64,000 nucleotides of DNA, taken from positions 82,364,862 through 82,428,861 of the forward strand of contig NC_080584.1 in NCBI RefSeq assembly GCF_029962835.1, given 5' to 3'. Under the pieces are notes generated by a model. That model had not been told where the DNA came from. It did no database searches and worked only from the letters and a program-made list of their open reading frames with translations. The stretch's first letter is position 1. Each line of letters begins with the position of its first letter. This stretch comes from Magnolia sinica. Taxonomy: Eukaryota > Streptophyta > Magnoliopsida > Magnoliales > Magnoliaceae. A program made the position numbers and the translations under genes. This document shows, piece by piece, positions 34,090 through 46,216 of this stretch.

Positions 34090-35060
34090 TCAGGGGCATT
34101 GATATGTGTTCTTAATATTCACTTGAGCATGCAACACCCCTGTCAAATAATCCCTTGTTAGGTGAATATCACTCTTGTAAATACCACATGTAGTTTCAAC
34201 AGTCGTTATGGGTTGGATCACTTCATTCCTAAATTTCAAGCCCTCAATCTTCCCTGTGAGATCTGCCAACCTTGCATTGACATCATCCTCATCCTTGTAC
34301 ACATGTACTCTTTTCTCTTGTGGTAATGCTTTAGGATTACTAGCTTGGTTGGATATGTCCCATTATTGAGTGGTTTTAGCTAGCACATCAAAGTAATCCC
34401 AAGTATCTTTCGGTTCCTTACCTAATCACCCGCCACATCTCGTAACCATGGTGTGGAAAAGCGATAAGTCCTTAAACTGCTCTTAACACTAGAAAAAAGT
34501 TTCATCTTCTTTTTAGGAGAAGTTTATTATGTCACGCTCGATAGTATTGGTTTCATGAGCCGAGATGAACTTTTCAAGGAATTCATAGGTCATCTCGGCC
34601 TCATGTGCCAATGGATCTCAGAATCAAGGAGTGAAGTCATGCTTTGGCCTTTTCATTTAAAGAGAATGGAAATACCTTTAGTTTAATCACATCATAATGA
34701 TCATTATTGAAATGTATGGTTGTGATAATCTCTTCAGATTCCTTTATGTGCAAGTATAAACTTTTTTAGTCAAGTCCATGGAATTTAGGGAGTAATTGGA
34801 TCATCCTTGGTTTAAAGTTCATGTTTCATGTGTTTGTTGGAAAAATCATTCGGGAAGGTATACTTGTTCTTGTTGGTTGTAAGTAATCACAACCGGTGGA
34901 ACTCGGTGTACCTCATTCTCATCACGTGCCGTCCTAACCCGTGGTGTGTTCTGCATAAGATTCCCATCGAAGTATTGTTCAGTTTCGACTATATTTCTAA
35001 ATGATATTTTAGGAGTATTAATTAGGTCTTTTCTGACTCATTAATGGATTACAAGCTGGT
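34090..35060 (-). pseudogene. Ty3/gypsy gag remnant
   Basis: On the minus strand, decayed gag-like sequence: a region around 34560 reads MTYEFLEKFISAHETNTIERD-like, as in the gag of plant gypsy elements, followed by W.YFDVLA.TT. near 34390 and by an open segment of 70 residues (34302-34090) containing VNARLADLTGKIEGLK. Stops and frameshifts interrupt it. I cannot place it in a lineage with confidence. No adjoining pol. Confidence 0.55.
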
Positions 35061-35334
35061 CGACTAAACCACATTCACTCAAAAATCTCAATGTATGATC
35101 CCTTACCCACTTGAGCATGAACCACACAAAATCATAATTCTAACCCTAAGTCCTAAGTCCTATAGCAATTAAGAAACCAAGTAGCTAGAATGAGTAGGAA
35201 ATGATGATACTAGAAGAGAGGAACTAAAATTAGAAATCCTACAAAACCAAAACAAGTGAAGAATGTTAGTAATGTTAGAAGATTTAAAATAAAATGACAA
35301 ACCCTAAAAAATTCTTAAATTAAGAAACCCTAAG

Positions 35335-35975
35335 AGGGTGTTTGGAGCATGGGATTAGATGGGATTAAGTGGGATGGAATTACCAAAATGTGATGATTAT
35401 ACTGTGTCAGGGATTGTCTCCTAATCCCATGGCTTGGAGGCCATCCCACTCCATGTTTGAAAAACGGATTGGCTACTCATCTTCACACTACTAGTCCGTG
35501 CTCTGTAGGCCCCACCATGATGTATGTGTTTCATCTATGCCGTCCACCCGTTCTTCCGTGTCATTTTATGGTATGAGCCCAAAAATGAGTTTGATCAAAA
35601 TCTCAAGTGGACCACACAGTTCGCCCTAAGAGGTTTTTAATGGTGCAATTCAATCACTACCGTTTTCCCATGGTGTGGTCCACCTTAGATTTATATCTAC
35701 CTCATTTTTGGGATGAAGCATAAAAATTATATTTCAAAATGGATGGACGACATGGATAAAACACATATATCATGGTGAGGTCCACATAGCACTGGCCACT
35801 AGCAACACGAAACCCAAAGTAGGACCGTAGAAACCCTTTCCTCGGCGTTGATTCCAAGAAGGGCTTCACAACCCCATACCTTGTGTGATTCCCAAACACA
35901 CATTTCAATGATCCATAGGATCTTAAAACCCACTCCCACCAAAATCCATTTAAACTCATGCACCAAACACCACCT
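35335..35975. mobile_element. MITE with nested family A-like foldback
   Basis: The outer ends are inverted: GGGTGTTTGGAGCATGGGATT on the left, and CTCATGCACCAAACACCACC on the right. A family A-like foldback with ACGGATTGGCTACTC on its left end occupies about 35465-35810 inside; its right terminus is decayed. Noncoding. Confidence 0.55.
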
Positions 35976-38936
35976 AAAAACCATAGGTTAGAAAAATTCA
36001 AAAAAATAGAAACATATAACTTAAAATAAAAATTAAATCTAGAAAACTCAAACCTAAGTGTGTTTAATGCCACTCCTTGGTAACAACATTAAAAACTTGT
36101 TCAAGGCAAACCCCAAGTGCAAGTCTACGATTTAGTAATAACTCAGTAAGACCGAGGTCAAATCCACAGGGAATGGGGAATACTGCCTGGAATAAATCTA
36201 AATCTAATAGTTTGTCTGGGTTTTTAATACAGCGATCGAGAATATAGTTTTTAAACAATAAAAATAAAATACTAAGAATCCAAAAATTCACTCATAGCAA
36301 TTATAATATCTCATTCATTGATTCAATGTATAATTCAATTAAAATCGAAGTATTATCATATCCAATCGGAAGATAATTCTATTGAATCAATTATTGACAC
36401 CAAAAAAAAATATGATTTCGATTGTACGATTATATTATGAAGTGATCGGATCTCAATCGTATGGAATTAAAAGCGCCTAATGTACTTGGAGGTGACACTA
36501 GATTAATCAATTATACAAATTGATTCTTTCTATAATTCAGTATTGTAATTGCACTTCCAAGCATCTAATGTGCCCAGAGTCGACAATTGATCAAAGATGA
36601 AACAACATAAAAGCTTTTAAAGTAAATCCAAATATATTTCAATATACTATCATCATTCAACCTATTATTATTAAATTAAATTAATTAAATACTGAAATTA
36701 AATTACAAGCTTCATCAATTATCCTTAACTAAGAGATTAGTCAAATATGGCTAACATTTTATAAGAAAAATAAAAGATAAATTAGAATAATGAGAAGAAG
36801 AAAAAGGACAGCTCTGTGTAAGCTTTATCGCCCCTAGGGATTTCTTCCAAGTCTTAATTCGTTTTTAGAATGCCTAAAACATTCCTTTAAATAAGAAAAA
36901 TTCACACCAATTTGGAACCGACTTCAAATTTATGCACTTTATCACTTTCGATCGCATCAAATTTGTCTTCGGTTGTAGCCGAATTTCTTTCAAATTAATT
37001 TGAAGTCTATGTCTCCCTTCGGTCGCACTGAACTCTCATTCAGTAGTACCGAACCCGGCTTCGATCGCACCTAAGTGTTGAGCCGAATTAAGTCTGAAAA
37101 TCACTGTTTCTTGTTGGATTATTATATGCATCTTCGGTCGGACTGAACCAACCTCAGGTGGGACCGAACAATCTGTTATTTTTGTTATTGTGCTGCATAA
37201 TTTAGCCAGTCTTTTTTCTCTCCTTTGTACTTGGTTTTCTTGGATCTTTGGTATGTGAATTCTTCATTGACGACCTTCATAAACCCAATTTTTTAATTAT
37301 CTTTTAAGCTCTAAATCTATCATTTTAAGCACGTATTTGTCTTTAGGTCCAAAATCACCTCGAATGAAGAAAACATATATAATTATATTAAATTTACTCT
37401 TAAATATCAAGAAAGCTAAAGTAATTGAGAGGATAAATATGTAATATTTGAGTATCAACATATGCATTACATGGTTGGATGTCTGTATGACAATATTTGG
37501 GCCCTCGTGCTGGTCCGTATGCCTAATGAAATTTAGAGGAGTAGGAGCCTGTGAATATGAGTATATGGACCTTTATGGTCATGTATTACATGAGTGGATA
37601 TTTTGTATGCCGGCCATGTGATGGCTGCTTGGACGAGTGGTTTGTGTTGAGGCAATAGGATGGCCAAGCGGTTAATATTTTTTAGAAGGTTTAAGAATGG
37701 TGCATCATTATCAACTAAGGCTTAGATTTCAAGATTGGAGACACCTATCATCCAATAAACCCATTATGATTGGCCAATTAAGTCATCTTCCATCATATAT
37801 TGAGTGGGGGTAAGCATAGTAGGATATGTGCAAAAGTCATTTCCATTGTTGGGATTAGGAAGGGAAGAGGTGCGACAAGCCAATCTACCATCGTGTGCTG
37901 GGTCGAAGTGGGTGGTATTCTAACTGCTGAGGTCAGATAGGTTGAAACAAATCTGAATCCCCCATTGTTAAGCCAACGGCTAGATGGGAAGGGGTTGATA
38001 CACCTATGACTTGATTATTTGAAAATGCGTCTCACACTTGCGTAAATATGTGATATTACACTTGTGTGATATGTTTATGATTCCTATGGAGATATATTAT
38101 GTAATTTGGACGTGTGCCATTTGAGATGATGGATATGTAGCATTTGAATCATGCATTTATTCATCCACTAATCACCTGGTTTGGCGGTGCGCAACCATAT
38201 TGTTATGTGCCCATTCATTATGGCTAAGATTTTGGTTAAGTATGGGACTAACCCGAGGTAAGGAGCTTACCACATTGGCATTCATTATCAAAATCAAGTA
38301 TGGGACTGGTTTGGATAAAAGTCTCTTATGGTGGACTCCACAACTTGCGAGACCGTGTACTACCATCCCAACGACACAATGTGCCAGATTCATTTCACTA
38401 TTTTCCCTATTATGCTAAGTTGTTTACATGCATTCACGTATCCCAGGATAGCAGGAGTCTAAATAATTCTACTACAACCTTTTCATGGGTCATGGTTAAA
38501 CATGTAAGGAACGGTTCGATTGAGGTCTCCTATCTTAGATTCACTTAGCATGTTAGGTATAAGACTAATGTAAGTTGTTGCCCTTGATGCACGGCCCCTA
38601 CTAACCTGTGATATTGCACCTTGTGTCCTGATCTTTCATATAGCATGCAGCTCGCATTACTCTATGCCATGTTTGCTTCGGAGTACATGTTGACAAAATA
38701 TTTAGGACTTAATTATCAAGTGTATGATGAACTCCTATCCTCATAAAGGTCCCAAGTTTTGGTATTATGCAATAATTGATTGAATTGTATAATACTATGC
38801 TCATCTATATTTAGCTATAATAATATGCCTGAATATCCAACTAATTACTTCTCATATCTAACTCATTTTTTTACAGTGACCAAAAAGGACAAGAGAATTA
38901 GGTTGTGTGGTGTTGATGGATGAAGTTGATAAAGGC
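35976..38936. other. Retroelement-like intergenic sequence, no intact gene
   Basis: 36060-36260 contains AGACCGAGGTCAAATCCACAGGG, a word common near the ends of plant gypsy LTR or leader regions. 36960-37180 repeats TTCGGTCGNACTGAA-type words several times. 37450-38930 resembles retroelement noncoding sequence without a match I can name. The longest frames are under 125 codons and unconvincing. Confidence 0.4.
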
Positions 38937-39441
38937 AGAAACGAATTGGCTACTCCCCCTGCCACCAGCCAATGGCTGGTGGTCGGTGCTCTGTGAGCCC
39001 CACTATGATGCATGTGTTTCATCCATGCTATCCATCTATTTTTATAGGTCATTTTATGTTATGAGAGAAAAGTTGAGGTATATCAAAATCTCAAGTGGAC
39101 CACATTACAGGAAGAAGTGTTGAATGAATGTTGACCATTAAAAACATTTTGGGGGCCGTAAAAGTTTTGGGTCAAGTTGATGTTTATTGTTTCCCTTCAT
39201 CTGGATCTTTATGACCTAATCAACAATTGGATGTCAAATAAACAGTACCGTGTGCCTTGGGAGGATTTTAATTGTGGATATCCAATCATTATTGTTTTCC
39301 TTTGGTATGGTCCACCTGAGATTTATATCCCTATCATTTTATTTTTTTTTATGGATGAAACAAATACATCATGGTGGGGCCCACAGAGCACCAACCACTA
39401 GCGACGGGGCTGGTGTCAGGGGGAGTAGCCACTCCATTTCC
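38937..39441. mobile_element. Foldback element, family A (505 bp)
   Basis: Left end AGAAACGAATTGGCTACTCC then a short internal palindrome CAGCCAATGGCTG. Right end GGGGGAGTAGCCACTCCATTTCC. The arms are inverted through the whole length, with the shared core (CACTATGATGCATGTGTTTC versus ACAAATACATCATGGTGGGG). No target duplication recognised. Confidence 0.75.
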
Positions 39442-39786
39442 GGTAACGGTGGCCCCATTTCACATTTATGCAAGCGTTTTAAAAAATTAAGGGTAATAAA
39501 CGTAGTGATTAAGGACGAGTGTCAGTTGCGAGAAAATAGTTTTTTAATGAAAAGATGATAATACCCTCTTTATCGGATAAGCATATCCTTCAAAGTGATA
39601 TATTAGAACGCGAGCTCTTATTTTAATTTTGCCAGCCTGAAAGTCTGTTTCACACCTCAGGTGCGCCACACGATGCGTGAGGACAAAAAAGCATAATCTT
39701 TAGGCCAGAAGATATAAACAATGCAGCCCAACCGACAGAAAATCTCAAAAGTAGCACATGTTCCATTGGCATGCGTGCTGGATAGG

Positions 39787-40308
39787 GGACGCGGATTTCC
39801 TGCGAAAGCGTCTCGCACTCCTGCGCTGGGAACCTAGGAGGGGCCCACCGTGATGTTTGTGAGGAATCCACACCGTCTATACGTTTTTTCAGCTCATTTT
39901 ATGACTTTCAGACAAAAACAATCCGGATCCAATGCTCAAGTGGGCCGAAAATTTTAGGATTGAACTTCCACAGTTAAAGTACTCGTGGGGCCACAGAAGT
40001 TTTGAATCAGGATAAAATTTGTGTTTTCAGTTCATCCCAGTAGGAATGATGTTATGAACGGTATGGATGGCATGTAAACATCACTGTCAACCCCAGGGAG
40101 GTTTCAACGGTAGGAATTTCCCTACCCACCTTTTCCTTTAGTGCGGCCCACTTGAGTCTTGGATCCTAATCAATTTTGGGATCAAGTCCTACAATGATCT
40201 CACGAAACGGATGGACGGGGTAGATGTCTCACAAACATCACGGTGGGCCCCACCTAGGTTCCCAGCGCAGGAACTTCCTGCCAAAGCTTTAGCAGGAAAT
40301 CCGCGTCC
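39787..40308. mobile_element. Foldback element, family D (522 bp) with 9-bp target duplication
   Basis: Ends GGACGCGGATTTCCTGC and GCAGGAAATCCGCGTCC are inverted repeats; a further inverted pair is CTGCGCTGGGAACCTAGG and CCTAGGTTCCCAGCGCAG. The flanks CTGGATAGG (39778-39786) and GTGGATAGG (40309-40317) form a 9-bp duplication with one mismatch, as expected for Mutator-like elements. The interior is the shared foldback core. No coding capacity. Confidence 0.88.
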
Positions 40309-41231
40309 GTGGATAGGCGCGGCCCAACAGGCGTTTGGGTAAAAATCAGTCTTCAAAGACTTTCTTAAGCCCCACCATCAGAATAATTAACAACAAATGA
40401 CCTGAATGATTTTTGGCTATCCTTCATACACGATAGGCCCCACGCTATCTGGATGGTTTAGATTCTCATAAATGCATGCCATGTATACAGTAGATGAGTC
40501 TCCACCATTTAAAAATAATAGTGAACAAGGGAGCCCATGTCTTGAAATTCTTTGTGACCGTGCCCAGACACGAGAACCAAGGTAAAAAAACAAAAAACAA
40601 GTGATGGGGCCGAGCCTAACAATGCTGCCCATCAGTTGTTAAGGATGCGTTTGGTTGCACCAGATAACATATCCGGGTTGAGCTAAACAATGATGCCCAA
40701 CAATTGTCAGGGTCATGATATTAGCAACAACAAAAGCATCTTTGTATTGTGCATTGGTACTGCTGAAATATAATACTTAAAAGGCAATGAAATGCAGTTC
40801 TGCCCATACATACTCATTGCCCAGCACAAAAACAAAACTAACAAGCTATTGAAACGACTAAGGCCATGTTTGGCCAGGAATGTTATGCGTAGTCGCACAA
40901 CAAAAGCATCTTTGTATCGCTTATTGGCACTGCTGAAATATAATACAGAGGCAAATGAGGGACATGCAGTTCTGCCCAAAAAAAAAAAAAACTCATTGCG
41001 AAGCACAGACTCAAAACTAACAAGCTAGTTAAGCGGCTAAGGCCATGTTTAGCCAGGAATGCTAGGCGTGGTTGCACATTTGGAAAATCAACCCAAGTTG
41101 TGCTGATTCAAATGCCTATGTAAGAATGTTTGGGGGCATTTTAATCACGCATGGAATGCGCCATTGATTAGGTAGAACAATCAAGAATGCACTTGGCTTG
41201 TTTGTTCCCCAACTATATGATTGTTGTACCC
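40309..41231. other. Intergenic, with an internal duplicated segment
   Basis: About 40730-40880 and 40900-41060 are two copies of one segment (CAACAAAAGCATCTTTGTAT, CTGCTGAAATATAATAC, CATGCAGTTCTGCCCA, AAACTAACAAGCTA, AAGGCCATGTTTGGCCAGGA). No gene. It lies just 3' of the LRR exon and may contain its 3' UTR. Confidence 0.5.
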
Positions 41232-42786
41232 TTACAGTCGTACTCTCCTTCTTTTCCTTTGTCTGCTTTCATCATCATCATCTTCCTCTTCTTCTTCTTC
41301 TTCTTCTTCATCATCAGCATCATCATCATCATCTTGGTCTTCTTTTTCTGATTCGGATTCAAGTTCAGATTCGGATTCTAGATCAGATTGCTCAATAAAA
41401 ATGGTTTGGAGGAGAGTCTTAATATTGAGATCATCCCATTCTATTGCATCCCACCACTTCCTGCTTCCCTTTATCTTTTCAAGAGAAGGGCCTACATTGC
41501 CAACAGAGAGAGGAAGCTTCTTCAGTTTCGGACAGTTCACTACCACTATAGTGACAAGAGAATCACACACCACTGCCATCTTTGAAATGCTTCTCAATTC
41601 ACCTAAAAATCCCAACCATAGTTCTTTTAACCTTGGGAGTGTGATGGTGTTACTGCGGTCCCTATCTGCCATCCCTTCATCTTCTACTACAATCTCCTCA
41701 ATCTGATCACACATCCAAAGTCTAACATATTCAAGATTTCTGAGATGTTGGAACAACACAAAGGCAAATAAATACTTGAGACTATGACAATGTTCGACGG
41801 TCACACTTTTAAGGCTTGAAAGGGTATCAAACTGCGGGACACCTCTGTGGAGGGTTCCTAAATTGGGAAGGTTATAAAGTATCAACTCCTCCATATCAGG
41901 CAATATGTTATTCTCCACCATCAAAATGCATTCCATCGTATCACAATCAACCACGCTACATTCTTTCAAGTTCCACAACTGTGATATACATTGCATCTCC
42001 GACAAGCAGCTGATACCGCGACAGTTCTTAATGACCAGCTCAAGAGTAAAAGAAGGGAGCAGAAGGGAGTCCTTTTCATCAATGAGATCACAGCCGAGGA
42101 TCTGTACACTGTATTTCCACCTAAAAGAAGCCAAGGGTAGACAATTCGGCACCCTCCCTATATCATAACGGAAGCTTTTCAGCCTTTGCCAATGCCGGGA
42201 TTTCACATAGAAAATAAAACTGGGCAAATCCACAAAGTGTATGGAAAGATTAGCCAAGTGTGTGGCACTTGTGATCTCGTTGATGTCCGCTCCTGCCAAC
42301 CCATCTGACAAGTTCAATGTCCAACTACATCTGCTCTCAAACATCAAGAGGTCTTCAAGTAGAGGGAGCTTCTGCAGCACCCCACCTGGATATGTTTGCA
42401 AATTCCTTGTGTAAGAGAGGTCAAGGCGTCTTAGGTTAACCAACTCATCCATCCCTTGCGGCAATTCTTTGATAATGGTATGAGAGAGGTCCAGCACTCT
42501 TAGTTTTTTGAGCTTTGCTAGTGAAGGGACCATCTTTAGTCTCTCACAGTGACGAAATAGTAGTTCCTGTAGGTTCTTCAAGTTGGAAATTGACTCCGGT
42601 AAGAACTCTATCTTTGTATGAGATAGGTTCAGAACTAAAATACTGTGTATGTGCTCAAAGAACCCATGTGCCATATCTTCTGATGGAGAGCTTTCTTTCA
42701 AGCACATAGAATAGGGTTTAGGACTATCAAACAAGGTTGTGAGTGATGCTTCCTCAGTTTCTTTATCCATGACTAGATTATCGAGC
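41232..42786 (-). CDS. NLR-type leucine-rich-repeat protein lacking NB-ARC, with acidic/basic tail
   Basis: Plant NLR proteins detect pathogen effectors through C-terminal LRRs. Here only the LRR part exists. The exon is open from the acceptor ATGCAG (42792-42787) to the stop at 41232; the first ATG gives 512 residues (start at 42770). It contains a typical CNL leucine-rich start (GFFEHIHSILVLNLSHTKIEFLPESI, then LRVLDLSHTIIKELPQGMDE), further irregular repeats, and the conserved LPRLKELWL...CPKLKKLPL end with KWWDAIEW. No P-loop, GLPL or MHD is present upstream. The last 52 residues are unusual: SDLESESE, a run of D/E coded by GAT/GAA microsatellite, then RQRKRRRVRL. The frame upstream of 42787 is intron sequence. 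Could be an LRR-only gene, one exon of a chimeric gene, or a pseudogene without lethal mutations. Confidence 0.8.
41270..41400. repeat. Coding trinucleotide microsatellite (ATC/TTC)
   Basis: Runs of ATC, TTC and TCT encode the acidic tail of the LRR protein on the minus strand. Length variation here would change the number of D/E residues without shifting the frame. Confidence 0.85.
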
Positions 42787-43189
42787 CTGCATGTGTAACA
42801 AGCTATAATCAGGAAAAGGAAGGTAATCAACATCTTACATTGGACTACAAGTTGTTCAATTCACTGCAATGGAATGAGTACTAGACATATTTTTAGTACA
42901 AAAAACATATGGTTAATGGAAGTAAACATAGAAGGGAAGATTTCTTTATAAATAGATCGTCATCTGTCATGCCCTTATCCCTGCTTTACAAAACCCTAAA
43001 TCCTGGCAAAAGTTTAACCACCACTCGATGATTTTTGCATCATTAGATAGGTGCATTTATATTTTGCATCATCGCTTGCTAATAGTGGCAAGGAATTAAG
43101 CAAAATCGACCATACATCCCAGTTAATTGTCCCACACGGCATTTAAGGGATTTGGGAACATTGCCAAGCCATCCCCATAACCATGAACT

Positions 43190-43899
43190 TGGCTTGTGTC
43201 CTGCCTCACCTTGATGGAATTGGTCCATGCATGATGTATGGGTTTTATCCATGCTGTTCATCCATTTTTCCAGATCATTTTAGATGTGATTCCAGAAAAT
43301 GAGACAGATCCAAGACTCAAGTGGACCACAATATGGGGATTGAACTACCACCATTAAAAAATTATTGGGGGCCACAGAAGTTTTAGATCAAGCTAACATT
43401 TGTATTTTCCTTTCATCCAGATTTTTATGACCTTATGAACAAGTTGGATGGCAAAATAAACAATATGGTAGGTCTTAGTGAGGTTTCAACCATGGTATAC
43501 AAAAATGGTTATGCAATTGCCATAATGGTAACGGCCATAACCGTTACGCATTACGGGACAAAACGGCTATAACGGCTGTTAAAGAAAACACTGCCTGTAA
43601 CAGTCTAACAGGTTTTTAATTTAAAAATAAAAGTAAAAATCGGCTGAAATGTCCAGTATTGGTGATGGTGGCCGTAACCATTATGAAATACCTTGGTTTC
43701 AAGGATGGCCATGATTATCACCACTGCTACCTATGGTGTGGTCCACTTGAACCTTGAATCTGTCTCGGTTTTGGGCTTATACCTAAAATGATTTGGAAAA
43801 ATAGATGAACGGCATAGATAAAACCATACATCACGGTAGGTTCCACAGTGACCCTGCCACCAATTTCTGTCCAGGTGGGGGCAGGATTCAATCCGCTTT
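43190..43899. mobile_element. Foldback MITE in the LRR-side intron copy, with a nested element
   Basis: Absent from the paralogous WRKY intron, where AATCCCATG and TTTATGGGGATGG adjoin (about 7108-7122). Flanks CCATGAACT (43181-43189) and CCATGAAGA (43900-43908) form a 9-bp duplication with two differences. The interior is a foldback with the shared core (CATGATGTATGGGTTTTATC and GATAAAACCATACATCACGG). It is interrupted by another element at 43491-43694. Confidence 0.75.
43491..43694. mobile_element. Nested GGTAT...ATACC MITE with 9-bp target duplication
   Basis: Flanked by GGTTTCAAC (43482-43490) and GGTTTCAAG (43695-43703), a 9-bp duplication with one difference, inside the right arm of the foldback at 43190. 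The interior is rich in GTAACGG / CCGTTAC inverted motifs. Same family as 2665-2822 in the WRKY intron. Confidence 0.8.
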
Positions 43900-45494
43900 C
43901 CATGAAGATGGGATTGTTAGCAGCCTCTGTGTGCATGTACACACGACCGTATCTGTAGTTGTCTTTACAAGTTGGGACAAGGGAAGAGCATTGTACCTGG
44001 TTTTGATTCAACGTTCAAATGAAGTCACAAGAGATGAGTGCAGGGTTGCATGCAACTAGCTACCAATAAATTATACATGTATTATGTCTGATGCATATGT
44101 ATTGGGAAAATTACTAACATAAGTTTTTTTTAACACGCCCATACACTCACACCACAATGGGATTTCACTACCTATGGGTACTTGAACCCTTGACCTAGTG
44201 TTAAAACACTTGTTAGTCTACTACGGGGGCAAGAGTAAGGACCCAATTTTGGTTAATATCCTTGAAAAGGGCTAAAATCCACTATTAACAAAAAAGGGTT
44301 GCTGGCCAAAGAGACCCCAGCCAATGATTTTGTGTGGCAGAAATTGCATTTCAGGATATGGTATGCAAGATGTGAGAGAGAGGCGGTCCTTATTCATGCC
44401 TTTATTCATGCCTTGGTGGTAGACTCACAAGAGTTTCAACATGATGTCATGGGTTCCAATACCCATTGTGGTGAAATCCCACTGTGGTGTGTGTGGGTGT
44501 AAGTGCATGTCTACAAAAAAAAAAAAAAAAGATTGGTATTCATGTGCTTTTATACGATGGTTTAAAAAAGCAGCCACATACTCTAGTTCACTACCATTTT
44601 TTAAATGGTGGTGCCTCATCCTCCACAAGCTTGGTATTCATGTGCTTTTATACAATGGTTAAGGCATGTTTAGTTTTCCAGTTTTCTATGAAATGCAAAG
44701 TAAATGAGCCATCGTTATAATTTGTAGGTGTTTGTTTAAACAAAAATTATGAAATAAAAACTAAGAATCAAATACACTTGTAAAAGTAGGTAACGTATTA
44801 TTAATTAAGAGCCATCCATCTTTGTATCAAGTTAAACTTACCATTTTTTACCATGATTTGTGGATGAAACAAACAATGTAACAAAATCATCATTGCAGTC
44901 AAATGCAAGTAATGTTACCACACAATCACAAGAGTAAATAATCATTACCCATTTACAACCATTTACCGTTGTAATTAGAAAACTAAACAGTCCCTAATAA
45001 GTGATATTGTGCATGGATTATATTGCTAAAATTACAATGATCCCCTAAAAATGGCTTCACTCTTAATTACCTATTATTATGGTTTTAAACGTTTTCCATG
45101 TCCTTTAATTATGCATAGTTTTAATAATTCGAAAAACTAAGTATGTGCAAATTTGTGCCCCTGGTGTCTCTAATTACATACTGTAGAGATACTCTAATTA
45201 CATACTGTAGAGATACATGCCATGATACATTATTTTTTAATGTTTGAAAAGTGCAGTCTAAGAAAGTGTGCATGCTTCCCTAATATGAAGGTAAGGGGGG
45301 TGTTGGAATGGACCAAATTCATGAATTTGGTTTGCCTTAATTGCTAAATCCACTAATTGCCCAATTAGCAACAGAGGCATAAATCATGAATGTGGTAATT
45401 AAGGAAAAACTTAAAATTCTTCAATTCATAAAGTTGGGAAATCAAAAGCATCTCATGGTTAAGCTTGAGAAAGGTTTCCTAACATGAAAAAAAA

Positions 45495-46216
45495 TCATTT
45501 TGGCCCATTTGGGAGCGTGGATTTGGAACCCCCTGGATTTGAAACGCCCTGGATTTGAAATCCTCTTATTGTGTTTGGCACCATGGATTTAGAATCAACT
45601 TTAATCCAAAAGTAGCTATGCATAGTATATTTACAAGGGTTTGAATATAATTACTAAATCAACTTTAATATCTCTAATTAGTGAACGTATGTAATGTTTG
45701 ACACAATGGATGTAATAAGCCTGCTGAAATATATACTTTGCCTGAAAATTATGAAATTCCAAGTCTCGGATGGGCCACAAGCACAAGATCACGTCCGAGC
45801 GACAAACCAGCGATTTTTAACCGTTGATTTACATGGACAATGTTTGGACGGCATTGATCATTGTATTAAAGTAATTATAGTGATGCAATTGATAATCTAA
45901 TTAGATTAGTTATTTTGGGATATCATTAGTGGGTCATGTGTCCAATAGATTAATAGTCTAATTAGATTAGTTATTTTGGGATATCATTAGTGGGTCATGT
46001 GTCCAATAGATTAATAGTCTAGTTACACACGTGTTACACATGCAACTCTTGGAAGGATTTTAGATGTAATCCAAGCTTCACCGTGGATTTGAAACCCCCT
46101 GTTTGAGGGGATTTGAAACCCCCTGGATTACAAACCCCCGGTTACTTTATGGTGCCAAACAACCAGTGTATTTGAAATCCCCTCAAATCCATCCAAATCC
46201 ATGGTGCCAAACAACC
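45495..46216. mobile_element. MITE with TGGATTTGAAACCCC ends, containing a 61-bp tandem duplication
   Basis: The right end is CCATGGTGCCAAACAACCCC and the left part has inverted equivalents (GTGTTTGGCACCATGGATTT). Repeated TTTGAAACCCCCTGGAT words lie near both ends. It is absent from the WRKY intron copy. Inside, 45897-45957 is duplicated head to tail at 45958-46018 with no visible difference. Confidence 0.7.

Noticed and set aside
41221-41706. Plus-strand 161-residue serine-rich reading frame
   Set aside because: It is the antisense shadow of the GAT/GAA repeat and LRR coding sequence of the minus-strand gene.
42771-42833. Signal-peptide-like N-terminus (MLITFLFLIIACYTC) of the LRR reading frame
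   Set aside because: It is the translation of the intron's 3' end (branch-point and pyrimidine tract TTCCTTTTCCTGATTATAG up to ATGCAG), which is also present before the WRKY zinc-finger exon. The real exon starts at 42786.
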